From assembly GCA_018238825.1 (NCBI GenBank), contig JABCSP010000010.1, positions 1 to 22,060 on the forward strand: 22,060 nucleotides of DNA, given 5' to 3'. Below are positions 1 to 6,748 of this stretch, one piece after another. Both the position numbers and the translations under genes were made by a program. The stretch is from Candidatus Thorarchaeota archaeon. Lineage in GTDB: Archaea; Asgardarchaeota; Thorarchaeia; Thorarchaeales; Thorarchaeaceae. The notes under the pieces were generated by a model. That model was not told the DNA's origin. It saw nothing but the letters and a program-made list of their open reading frames with translations, and made no database searches. Positions within the stretch are counted from its first letter, which is position 1, and each line of letters starts with the position of its first letter.

Positions 1-701
1 ATCTCAGTATTGAGAAGGCTTGCTTGCAAGTCATTTCCAATATCATGGGTAAGTAATGATGTATAGATATTCAGTTCTCTATTCTTCGCATCTAACTCAC
101 GGTTTAGCTTACCGAGCTGATTGATGTGGCGTTGTCGTACTCTTGAGCCTACGAATATAAGGAGCGAAATAGCAAAAAGGGGAACAACTGACTCTAGAAA
201 AGCTGACCTGATAATAGATGCACCAGAATGGACTAGAAGCACAAATAGAAAGACTATATCTTGTGTAGCAATGAAAAGTGTTGCTTCTCTTTGATCTAAA
301 AGATAACTACCAATGAGCATCGTGATTGGAATCCAGATAAGAACAAGAAAAGAATATTCTACGGACCATGCCCCTTTGATTAGGAGAATAATATACGGGG
401 ATATTGAAAAGCTAAGAAGATTGATTGCAATAGCCAAGTTTTGATGACCATTCCTGCTTAATATTAAACTTAACGAAATTATAAGAGCCAACGTAGAAAA
501 AAATGGTGTTCCAAATAATCCTAAACTACTGGTCACCTGTGAAAAAAATAAAATTGGTACTGTCACTAAGGTAAATACAAGAACAAATCGGTAGCGTAAT
601 CGGTCTTGTTGGTCATTGATATTAGCTGGAGTTTTGCTAATCCAATTCAAAAGTCGACTGACTGATTTTTTCATGGATTCTCTTCTTTTTGGACCTTCCA
701 T
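1..701 (-). CDS. membrane sensor histidine kinase, N-terminal part (runs off the left edge)
   Basis: The minus strand is open from an ATG at 701 to the window edge, 233 codons. Residues about 30-180 form five or six hydrophobic segments. They are followed by a charged coiled-coil-like helix (QLGKLNRELDAKNRELN) and then an H-box, LLTHDIGNDLQ, whose His is the presumed phospho-acceptor. This order (multi-helix membrane sensor, signalling helix, dimerisation/His-phosphotransfer segment) is that of archaeal sensor kinases with H-boxes of the type RHDIRNDLQ. The ATPase domain would lie left of the window and is not seen. The start at 701 follows AGAGGG at 712-707; an alternative ATG lies at 674. 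The gene is divergent from glyA. Ligand and response regulator cannot be inferred. Confidence 0.8.
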   Translation of the reverse strand, partial: MEGPKRRESMKKSVSRLLNWISKTPANINDQQDRLRYRFVLVFTLVTVPILFFSQVTSSLGLFGTPFFSTLALIISLSLILSRNGHQNLAIAINLLSFSISPYIILLIKGAWSVEYSFLVLIWIPITMLIGSYLLDQREATLFIATQDIVFLFVLLVHSGASIIRSAFLESVVPLFAISLLIFVGSRVRQRHINQLGKLNRELDAKNRELNIYTSLLTHDIGNDLQASLLNTE

Positions 702-870
702 CACGTTCCCTCTTATCAAAACAGAAATTTGGCGTGTAATGATTCAGAATATTCAACTCACTTATTATTATTATTACGTTCGGTTTATTCACCCAAAGAA
801 TCCGATTCGTAAGTCATATAACGAAGCTGACCCTAGCGCGAAACATCTCTAGAATAAGGAGACTCTACGT
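702..870. promoter_or_regulatory. divergent promoter region between kinase gene and glyA
   Basis: This 169-bp gap contains a (TTA)5 tract at 762-776, AT-rich on both strands and therefore a candidate TATA-like region for either gene. A second AT-rich motif, CATATAAC (about 817-824), lies closer to glyA. A clear Shine-Dalgarno AAGGAG sits at 857-862, eight bases before the glyA ATG. Which AT-rich element is used is inferred only. Confidence 0.4.
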
Positions 871-2193
871 ATGAGCAAGCACAAGAAATTGTACGATGAA
901 GTATTTGAGCTCATTGAAAAACACGATACCTGGATGCAGAACACAATCAATTTGATTGCCTCGGAGAATGTGTCATCTCCGGCTGTTAGATCTGCAATAG
1001 TCAGTGACTTTAGAGACCGCTACGCTGAAGGTTGGCCAGGTGAGCGAGTCTATGCAGGTTGCAAGTTCATCGATGAGGTAGAACATATCACAATAGATTT
1101 GGCAAAGAAACTCTACAATGCAGAGTTTGCAGACGTACGACCCATATCAGGGGTTGTAGCCAATCTTGCTATGTATACTGCAGCAATGGAACCACTGGAT
1201 AGAATGATGGCCCTTTCCATTGCACATGGAGGTCACATCTCTCATGCCAGAAAGAACTTGGGTGGTACTGCAGGTGCCATTAGAGGTCATAAAGTCCGTA
1301 ACTGGAAATTCAATGACCAAGAGTTCAATATAGACATAGATGAGAGCATGAAAGAGATCAAGAAACTCCATGCAAAGGGAGATGAGATTAAATTCCTACT
1401 CTTCGGTGGTAGTGTATTTCCATTCCCACACCCGGTTAAGGAGTTCCGTGAGATTGCTAATGAGTATGGTATGACAATTGGATACGATTCTGCTCACGTA
1501 TCAGGACTTATTGCATCTGGTTTCTTCCAAGATCCCTTGAGGGAAGGAGCCGATATGATGACAACATCTACTCACAAGACCCTTCCAGGACCACAACATG
1601 CGATGGTTCTTGCAAATGAGGAATGGGCGGATAAAATAAAGAGAGCTTCATTCCCAGGGCTACTGAGTAATCACCACCTCCATAATGTTGCAGGCCTCGC
1701 TGTTGTGTTGGCTGAAATGATGGAGTTTGGTGTTGATTATAGTAAACAGATTATGAAGAATGCAAAGGCTCTGGCACAGTCCCTACATGAACGTGGCTGG
1801 CAGGTTATTGCTGAAGAGAAAGGCTTCACTCAATCCCATGTTGTTCTGGTGGACGTAACTGAAACACCAATGAAAGATGGAAGAGCTGTCGAGGAGAACC
1901 TTGAGAATGCTAACATGATTATCAATCGTAACTTATTACCCTGGGATAAGAAGAGAGGCCGGGATTACAAGACTCCTGGCGGTATCAGATTGGGAACCAG
2001 TGAAATGACAAGACTTGGTATGAAAGAGTCAGAAATGGATGCAATTGCAGAGTTCATGACCAGAGTCGTCATGAAAGGTGAAGATCTGGGTAAAATTGCC
2101 TCTGAGATAGGAGAGTTCCGCAAGGAATACCAGAAAGTGCACTATGCTTTCGAAAATGAAACACCAGCATATGCTCATCTAAGATTCAAGTAA
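871..2193 (+). CDS. glyA: serine hydroxymethyltransferase
   Basis: PLP enzyme interconverting serine and glycine while loading a C1 unit onto a folate or methanopterin carrier; cytosolic. Family signatures are visible: NLIASENVSSPAVR near residues 27-40, YDSAHVSGLIA at 205-215, the Schiff-base segment TTSTHKTLPGP with Lys236, and the carboxylate-binding stretch GIRLGTSEMTRLG near 374-386. At 440 aa the length is normal. The Lys motif has LPGP where bacterial enzymes usually have LRGPRGG, fitting a divergent archaeal subfamily. ATG 871 is set by AAGGAG at 857-862. mazG follows after 37 bp in the same direction. gcvT and gcvH, in the same window, can feed the same glycine/C1 pool. The carrier (tetrahydrofolate or tetrahydromethanopterin) is not decided by the sequence. 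Confidence 0.96.
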   Translation: MSKHKKLYDEVFELIEKHDTWMQNTINLIASENVSSPAVRSAIVSDFRDRYAEGWPGERVYAGCKFIDEVEHITIDLAKKLYNAEFADVRPISGVVANLAMYTAAMEPLDRMMALSIAHGGHISHARKNLGGTAGAIRGHKVRNWKFNDQEFNIDIDESMKEIKKLHAKGDEIKFLLFGGSVFPFPHPVKEFREIANEYGMTIGYDSAHVSGLIASGFFQDPLREGADMMTTSTHKTLPGPQHAMVLANEEWADKIKRASFPGLLSNHHLHNVAGLAVVLAEMMEFGVDYSKQIMKNAKALAQSLHERGWQVIAEEKGFTQSHVVLVDVTETPMKDGRAVEENLENANMIINRNLLPWDKKRGRDYKTPGGIRLGTSEMTRLGMKESEMDAIAEFMTRVVMKGEDLGKIASEIGEFRKEYQKVHYAFENETPAYAHLRFK

Positions 2194-2225
2194 GGGTCCG
2201 ATTGCTTTCAGACCCCCTTGGAGGG
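2194..2225 (+). promoter_or_regulatory. mutually exclusive hairpins between glyA and mazG-like gene
   Basis: GGGTC (2194-2198) can pair with GACCC (2211-2215) across a 12-nt loop. The same C run (2213-2217) can instead pair with GGAGGG (2220-2225), which contains the Shine-Dalgarno of the next gene. The two pairings compete for the C residues. This could tune translation of the second gene, but a function is only inferred. Confidence 0.3.
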
Positions 2226-2230
2226 TTCAT

Positions 2231-2524
2231 ATGAAGATCGAAGAAGCACAAGAGATGATGCGAAAAGTTTACTGGGATCGGGATAGAGCAAGAGGAGTAA
2301 ATGGGACCCTTCAACGAACCCGAGAAGAACTCGCTGAACTAAGCGATGCAATTCTAGAGAGAGAGGGTACTAAAGCAATAGAAGATGAAATTGCTGATGT
2401 CTTTGCTTGGTTGTGTTCTCTTGCTAATCTATTAGATATAGATGTGTCAGAAGTATTCTACAACAAATACACAAATGCTTGCTCAAAGTGCAAACAGAGT
2501 CCATGCACTTGCCCTGATGAGTGA
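2231..2524 (+). CDS. MazG-like nucleotide pyrophosphohydrolase with C-terminal Cys cluster
   Basis: All-alpha NTP pyrophosphatase of the MazG/dUTPase superfamily, predicted to hydrolyse (d)NTPs to the monophosphate and PPi. The metal-binding signature is complete: REELAEL near residues 31-37 supplies the E-E-x-x-E helix, and EDEIADVFAWL at about 51-61 supplies the E-x-x-D helix. The last 15 residues carry C-x-x-C-x4-C-x-C, a likely metal site not part of the minimal MazG fold. At 97 aa it is a single-domain protein. GGAGG at 2220-2224 precedes ATG 2231. It probably shares a transcript with glyA. The substrate (house-cleaning or a specific nucleotide) is unknown. Confidence 0.85.
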   Translation: MKIEEAQEMMRKVYWDRDRARGVNGTLQRTREELAELSDAILEREGTKAIEDEIADVFAWLCSLANLLDIDVSEVFYNKYTNACSKCKQSPCTCPDE

Positions 2525-2535
2525 ATATGATTCAC
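2521..2535. terminator. short hairpin between convergent genes
   Basis: GTGAAT (2521-2526) and ATTCAC (2530-2535) form a perfect 6-bp stem with a 3-nt loop, overlapping the TGA stop of the MazG-like gene and lying just beyond the stop of the convergent minus-strand gene at 2540. It is a candidate bidirectional 3'-end signal, although no strong T-tract is present. Confidence 0.3.
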
Positions 2536-2539
2536 ACTT

Positions 2540-2917
2540 TCAGAGATGAAATGGCTCACTGAGAGCATAGTGAATTAGATTCCAGTTTGAAACATGGTCT
2601 TCGATGGCAAGTGCTAGGTTGGGCGCATCAAGTCGTGTCGCAGAGATTCCCTGATGTCTGAGGGCTGATTCAAGCAAATCCATTCGTCTATCCAGTACAT
2701 CTTCTTGCGTTGAGTCAACATACACCAAGAACAGTCCACTCTTTGGACCAATTAGTGGTTGAAAACTGGATGAATAGAAATGAGGGAAATTAATCATTGA
2801 AACATCGAGAATAGTGGGGTTTTCATCCAAGAGAAGTCCTGCCACAAGTACATCCTTTTCCTCTGTACGGTATCTGTGACGCGCTTCTTTTGGACCAATT
2901 TTGTTTGTCTTTGTCAT
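2540..2917 (-). CDS. hypothetical protein, 125 aa
   Basis: Not recognised. It starts with a basic segment (KIGPKEARHRYR), then an alternating hydrophobic/charged pattern compatible with a small alpha/beta domain: strand VLVAGLLL, strand GLFLVYVDS, and an amphipathic helix DVLDRRMDLLESALRHQGI. There is no signal peptide, no membrane helix and no cysteine motif. The ATG at 2917 lacks a clear Shine-Dalgarno. The gene is convergent with the MazG-like gene (15 bp between stops) and divergent from the LAGLIDADG gene. Steady codon use and a full-length open frame make it likely real, perhaps lineage-restricted. No function is proposed. Confidence 0.65.
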   Translation of the reverse strand: MTKTNKIGPKEARHRYRTEEKDVLVAGLLLDENPTILDVSMINFPHFYSSSFQPLIGPKSGLFLVYVDSTQEDVLDRRMDLLESALRHQGISATRLDAPNLALAIEDHVSNWNLIHYALSEPFHL

Positions 2918-3011
2918 AAGAGATGGTGTTGATAGTACTAGATGAAGTCGTACGGGGAGCGTAAAAGGTAGGACGAGGATAACAATTCAGGTAATAATCA
3001 AACGAAGAAGA

Positions 3012-4832
3012 GTGTGGAGAGTAGTTTTGAGAGATAGCAGAGAGTTTGATGGCGATGAACAGGATAGGAAACTGTTCTCGTCGGAGGATGCAAAGGAGAT
3101 TCTTCAGGAAATCAAGGAGGAATTACTGAGCAAATCAGAACGTGATGAGTTAGTGAGAAAGTACAACCGAGAATTCGATGCTGAAAGAAGAAAGACCCGA
3201 TCTTCTCCTGTAGAAACGGACTCTTCTGAAGTAGCGAGTAAATATCCCATAAACATGTGGACTCCTGAGATCGATGGAGAGTCAATTGAATCATATGACC
3301 ACTTCTTGGAAACCGTAAAGTCGAGGTCCCCCGGATTCTTCGAGCGTTCAGATGCTTCAAAATTGTTGGCATCAGCCCGACTTCATATCGACCTCTATCA
3401 GGAATACCATGACAGAGAGTTTCTTGAGCAGGGAGAGGTTGCTGAGATCTCAAGGAAACTAGAGAAGAATCCTACAACTCTCAAGCGGTATCTTCGAGAG
3501 GGAGTAATGCCCAGAATTTATTACTGGCTCAATATGGTACCCAGTGACGAGCGAGAGAGAAAACTGGACTCCCTCATATCACGGTTGAATGGGGTCACTA
3601 CGAACGAAGAGTATGATAGACGCTTCAATAATCTCTACTTCTTTGATGAGATGACTGCATCACCAAATCATATGGAGTATGATGAATTTGCACGGAAGTT
3701 TCTTTCATTCATCAGCGACTACAGTGATAGTGGCCTTCTCGTCGATATTGCAAAGAGATTAGGGATTGGCAAGTCCACTATCGGTGCGTGGTTTGATGGG
3801 ACACAACTACCCACTCGTATTGCTTATGCAGCCCTTATTCCTCATGAAGACCCTCGTGAGGGACACAAATGGTTGCCCATGAAACTAAACCACATCACTA
3901 ATCTGCCAGAGAATTTCATTCAGGTTCCTTTAGAGATATCATCTCCTCAGGGTATTCTCGATGTACTTGAACAGATTACTCCTTTAAAATCCGAGTTTAT
4001 GGAAGATTATGAGAAAGTGTATGGGGAACTACCACGACCCACGGCTTTCATGTATCATCTTGGACTCATGGTTTCAGATGGTACGTTCAAATCGGATGTC
4101 GAGTATTCTGCTAAGGCTGTGTTGTTTGTGAGTAAGAAGTACTCGTGGGGTAGTACTTTGGGAAAGGGATTCTGTTACACAGCGGGGAGGATTGGATTAT
4201 CTGCTGAGCGGAAAACAGATCAAGAAAAGGTCAGGGAAAATGGAAAAATTGACAAATTCAAAGTATATTCTAGTGAGGCCAGTCCAATTCTCATGTGGAT
4301 GAAAAAGGCGTTGCTCGGATTGGAGAGTTCTGAGATTAAGAAGAACGTACCAATCAAGGCGGATTGGATTCTAAATGTACCTTATGATTGGCGAGTTGCA
4401 ATTATCCAAGGATTGGCTGATGGTGACGGGTATGCCTCAGTTCCCAGATTTGATACAGCAATAACAACTACAACAAATGAGGAGTTCTTTGCTAGACTTC
4501 TTTCGTCAGTTGGAATTCAGGCAACTACTAGTGACAATCGTGCAAGAGTTAAGCAACAAGATGAGATTTTGAAAGCAAGAGAACTTCCATTGTTTAGATT
4601 TGCTAGTGGACGACAAGAATCTCTGGATAACCTTTGTAAAATCATCAAACTAAAGCCAAAGAGAAGATATCGTGTTCCAGAAGACGAGAAGAAACTAGTG
4701 ATGGAATTATACAGAACTGGACTTAAACCAGGTAAGATTATTGAGAAACTGTGGCATGATTACGGATTGGCTCGTACTACTGCAATGATTTACACTTTAA
4801 TTCGTAGAGAAACCAAGAAAAATAGTCAGTAA
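3012..4832 (+). CDS. helix-turn-helix / LAGLIDADG-type protein (homing endonuclease-like)
   Basis: 606-aa soluble protein. Two LAGLIDADG-like helices are visible: P1 at 347-357 (MYHLGLMVSDG) and P2 at 462-472 (VAIIQGLADGDG), about 115 residues apart, the spacing of a two-motif monomeric LAGLIDADG fold. P1 lacks the usual D-G-D order (SDG); P2 keeps DGDG. N-terminal to this core are two helix-turn-helix-like segments, 141-165 (GEVAEISRKLEKNPTTLKRYL) and 243-268 (LVDIAKRLGIGKSTIGAWF). A third candidate, at 560-600, follows the core. The protein is free-standing: neither flank carries intein-like or intron-like coding sequence. The GTG start at 3012 is the first plausible start after a stop at 2979, with a weak AGAAG upstream. 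It could be a homing enzyme or a domesticated DNA-binding regulator; the sequence does not decide. Confidence 0.8.
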   Translation: MWRVVLRDSREFDGDEQDRKLFSSEDAKEILQEIKEELLSKSERDELVRKYNREFDAERRKTRSSPVETDSSEVASKYPINMWTPEIDGESIESYDHFLETVKSRSPGFFERSDASKLLASARLHIDLYQEYHDREFLEQGEVAEISRKLEKNPTTLKRYLREGVMPRIYYWLNMVPSDERERKLDSLISRLNGVTTNEEYDRRFNNLYFFDEMTASPNHMEYDEFARKFLSFISDYSDSGLLVDIAKRLGIGKSTIGAWFDGTQLPTRIAYAALIPHEDPREGHKWLPMKLNHITNLPENFIQVPLEISSPQGILDVLEQITPLKSEFMEDYEKVYGELPRPTAFMYHLGLMVSDGTFKSDVEYSAKAVLFVSKKYSWGSTLGKGFCYTAGRIGLSAERKTDQEKVRENGKIDKFKVYSSEASPILMWMKKALLGLESSEIKKNVPIKADWILNVPYDWRVAIIQGLADGDGYASVPRFDTAITTTTNEEFFARLLSSVGIQATTSDNRARVKQQDEILKARELPLFRFASGRQESLDNLCKIIKLKPKRRYRVPEDEKKLVMELYRTGLKPGKIIEKLWHDYGLARTTAMIYTLIRRETKKNSQ

Positions 4833-4900
4833 GTCAATTACAACAATATGATTAAAAGGGAAAAATATCCGATTGTTACTGCGCAGAGGTGTCTACTAAT

Positions 4901-5095
4901 ATGCCCAAAACTGCCAAGAAGCGGAAAAGTAAGAAAGGTTCCGGACCAATGCCCTCGGGCGGAGCAGGTTTAATCAGATTCTTCGAAGATGAGACTCCTG
5001 GTATCAAGGTTGGGCCAACAACGGTAGTGATACTTGCCAGTATTCTAGTTATTGCAACGGTTATTTCGCACGTACTCTACCTCGTAGGGAATTAA
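4901..5095 (+). CDS. secG: preprotein translocase subunit Sec61-beta
   Basis: Small tail-anchored subunit of the SecYE-beta protein-conducting channel. Visible features are a Lys/Arg-rich N-terminus, the family motif SGPMPSGGAGLIRFFEDE, then GIKVGPTTVVILA leading into one C-terminal transmembrane helix (about residues 43-61) and a very short outside tail. The 64-aa length is typical. GAGGTG at 4886-4891 is placed nine bases before ATG 4901, so this start is preferred over the in-frame GTG at 4889, which overlaps the Shine-Dalgarno. The AT-rich AAAAATATCC near 4861-4870 may be the promoter. It stands at the head of a ribosomal/translation cluster and fits with the oligosaccharyltransferase genes in the window, which act at the translocon. 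Confidence 0.93.
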   Translation: MPKTAKKRKSKKGSGPMPSGGAGLIRFFEDETPGIKVGPTTVVILASILVIATVISHVLYLVGN

Positions 5096-5139
5096 TTGGA
5101 ACTGTCAGAATCTTTGATTCAGATGGAACAGGCCCTAAG

Positions 5140-5148
5140 TATTATAAG
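5140..5148 (+). promoter_or_regulatory. candidate TATA box for the eL42-eS27-aIF2a-Nop10 operon
   Basis: TATTATAAG lies about 50 bp before the eL42 ATG (5194), so a transcript would start near 5170 and carry a short leader with GGTGA at 5182-5186. Position and composition fit an archaeal TATA box; there is no experimental support. Confidence 0.45.
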
Positions 5149-5193
5149 AGACTCTAAGCCGAGTCGCACAGCGCACGGATTGGTGAATATTGA

Positions 5194-5475
5194 ATGAAGA
5201 TTAAGGGTGCACTGAACAAATACTGTCCTCGATGTCATAAGCATACAGTACACACAGTGTCTGTAGCAAAAGCTGGAAAGAGGCGAAGTCAAGCAGAGGG
5301 AGAACGCCGAATGAGGAGATTGACAAAGGGCTATGGATCATTTCCAAAACCAATCCAGAAGCGTTTTGCTAAGACAACTAAAAAGACAGTGCTCAAACTC
5401 AAGTGTAAGGAATGCGACCACATCATTCAGTCCAAGAGTATACGTTTAAAGAAGGTCGAGGTTCAAAAAGTATAA
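5194..5475 (+). CDS. rpl44e: large-subunit ribosomal protein eL42 (L44e)
   Basis: 93-aa archaeal/eukaryotic ribosomal protein of the 50S E-site region. It begins MKIKGALNKYCPRCHKHTVH and ends with a zinc-binding pair CKEC; the four cysteines (CPRC at about 11-14 and CKEC at about 74-77) form the zinc site. The central basic stretch (RRMRRLTKGYGSFPKP) is family-typical and contacts rRNA. GGTGA at 5182-5186 precedes the ATG. It is followed at once by eS27, as in many archaea, and the two are expected to be co-transcribed with aIF2-alpha and Nop10. Confidence 0.96.
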   Translation: MKIKGALNKYCPRCHKHTVHTVSVAKAGKRRSQAEGERRMRRLTKGYGSFPKPIQKRFAKTTKKTVLKLKCKECDHIIQSKSIRLKKVEVQKV

Positions 5476-5485
5476 GGTGATTATT

Positions 5486-5686
5486 ATGCCAAAAGGCGAT
5501 ATTGTTCGACAACCAAACTCACGGTTCCTAAAGGTAAAATGCCTTGATTGTGAGAATGAGCAGATTATTTTTGGAAACGCAACTACAGAGGTAAAATGCC
5601 TTAAGTGCGATAAGATACTTGCTAAGCCAAGCGGAGGAAAGGCCAAACTAGAACCAATTGCTAGAGAGATTGAGGTCCTTCCGTAA
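5486..5686 (+). CDS. rps27e: small-subunit ribosomal protein eS27
   Basis: 66-aa zinc-ribbon protein of the 30S subunit. Family features are FLKVKCLDCENEQIIFGNATTEVKCLKC, in two Cys pairs (C-x-x-C at about 19-22 and 35-38), followed by the conserved LAKPSGGKAKL. ATG 5486 is chosen over the in-frame GTG at 5477 because GGTGA (5476-5480) is the Shine-Dalgarno and covers that GTG. It lies 10 bp after the eL42 stop and 12 bp before aIF2-alpha, in one operon. Confidence 0.95.
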   Translation: MPKGDIVRQPNSRFLKVKCLDCENEQIIFGNATTEVKCLKCDKILAKPSGGKAKLEPIAREIEVLP

Positions 5687-5698
5687 GGAGAAAAGAAA

Positions 5699-6493
5699 AT
5701 GGTCCAAAAACGTGCTGATTGGCCAAACCCAGATAATTACGCTATAGCTGTTGCAAGCAAGGTAGCTCCTTATGGTGCCTATGTTCATTTACCTGAATAT
5801 GGGAACAAAGAGGGGTTCATTCATATCTCAGAGATCAGTAGTACGTGGGTCAGGAATATTCGTAATCATATTCATGAGAATCAGCGTGTTGTTGTAAAAG
5901 TCCTCAAAGTTGACGAAGAAAAGATGCATATTGATTGCTCTCTTAGACGTGTTTCTAGTGAGTCCAAAAGAGTCAAGAATAATGAGTGGAAACGTGCTCA
6001 GAAAGCAGAGAAGCTCTTGGAATTGGTAGCCAAAGAGAATGATATAACTCTCGAACAAGTCTATGAGAAGATTGGCTGGTCAATTGAGGATGTCTTTGGA
6101 GAGATATATACAGGATTAGAGAAAGCTGCAGATGGCGATGTAGAAGTCTTTGAAGAAGTCCAAGCAACTAAGAAACTGAAGAAGCAGGTTGCAGATTTAG
6201 CAAAACAACGAATCGAGATACCTTTTGTTGAGATAGACGGTGAAATGACAATACTTGTTCCTGGTACAAATGGAATTGAAGTAATCAAGAAAGCTCTGAT
6301 TGAGGGACTTGCAAAAGGGAAGAGTCATGAAAAGTCAACAACTGAAATTTACACTCTAGGTTCGCCCAGATACAAACTTAGAATCGTCAGCCCAGATTAC
6401 AAAGAAGCTGAAGAAATTCTCTCAGATGTTTATGGTTTAATTTCAAAACAGATAGAGAAAGGCTCTGGAAAAATTGATTTTATGAGAAAGTAA
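5699..6493 (+). CDS. eif2a: translation initiation factor aIF2 alpha subunit
   Basis: Alpha subunit of the heterotrimeric aIF2 that delivers initiator tRNA to the small subunit. At 264 aa it has family length. The N-terminal S1/OB domain (about 12-85) shows APYGAYVHLPEYGNKEGFIHISEIS and RVVVKVLKVDEEKMHIDCSLRRV. It is followed by the helical middle domain (KRAQKAEKLLEL onward) and the C-terminal alpha/beta domain (about 175-264) that binds the gamma subunit. The segment RNIRNHIHENQ occupies the position where the eukaryotic eIF2-alpha kinase-target loop lies; no conserved regulatory Ser is evident. AAGGAG at 5686-5691 sets ATG 5699. It sits between eS27 and Nop10, a common archaeal gene order. 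Confidence 0.96.
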   Translation: MVQKRADWPNPDNYAIAVASKVAPYGAYVHLPEYGNKEGFIHISEISSTWVRNIRNHIHENQRVVVKVLKVDEEKMHIDCSLRRVSSESKRVKNNEWKRAQKAEKLLELVAKENDITLEQVYEKIGWSIEDVFGEIYTGLEKAADGDVEVFEEVQATKKLKKQVADLAKQRIEIPFVEIDGEMTILVPGTNGIEVIKKALIEGLAKGKSHEKSTTEIYTLGSPRYKLRIVSPDYKEAEEILSDVYGLISKQIEKGSGKIDFMRK

Positions 6494-6509
6494 GGGGTGG
6501 GTATCATAT

Positions 6510-6686
6510 ATGCCTCATCTCTATAAATGCACCAAGTGCAATAAATACACTCTGAGTCAAAAAACTTGTCCAAAGTGTGGAGGTATTGTTTCAGATCCTA
6601 AACCTCCAAAGTATAGTCCTCAAGACAAATATGGTGACTATAGAAGAAAAGCAAAACGTAAGATACAACAACAAGAAACCAGTTAA
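6510..6686 (+). CDS. nop10: H/ACA ribonucleoprotein component Nop10
   Basis: 58-aa protein translated directly here: it starts MPHLYKCTKCNKYTLSQKTC and ends with a basic tail. Cysteines at 7, 10, 20 and 23 form the zinc ribbon. The linker DPKPPKYSPQDKYGDYRRKAK (about 29-49) is the Nop10 signature that packs on the Cbf5 pseudouridine synthase in H/ACA guide RNPs. GGGGTGG (about 6494-6500) is a strong Shine-Dalgarno some nine bases before the ATG. It is the last gene of the eL42-eS27-aIF2a cluster, 16 bp after aIF2-alpha, an arrangement known in archaea. Confidence 0.95.
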   Translation: MPHLYKCTKCNKYTLSQKTCPKCGGIVSDPKPPKYSPQDKYGDYRRKAKRKIQQQETS

Positions 6687-6707
6687 TTTTTGAAAAAAGA
6701 AGAATCT

Positions 6708-6736
6708 TGGCAACTGATGCTAATGACCAGTTGCCA
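6708..6736. terminator. hairpin between convergent Nop10 and STT3 genes
   Basis: TGGCAACTG (6708-6716) and CAGTTGCCA (6728-6736) form a perfect 9-bp stem with an 11-nt loop. On the minus strand it follows the STT3 stop and is followed by a T-rich run (TTCTTCTTTTTTC, about 6703-6691), the look of a terminator for STT3. It may also end the plus-strand Nop10 operon. Confidence 0.6.
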
Positions 6737-6748
6737 TTGGTTATATTA

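Noticed and set aside
616..852. Plus-strand 78-aa frame before glyA
   Set aside because: It is partly antisense to the histidine-kinase start and partly promoter DNA; the composition (YYYYY run from the TTA tract) is not protein-like.
4889..5488. GTG starts at 4889 (Sec61-beta) and 5477 (eS27)
   Set aside because: Both GTG codons are part of the Shine-Dalgarno sequences of the in-frame ATGs at 4901 and 5486.
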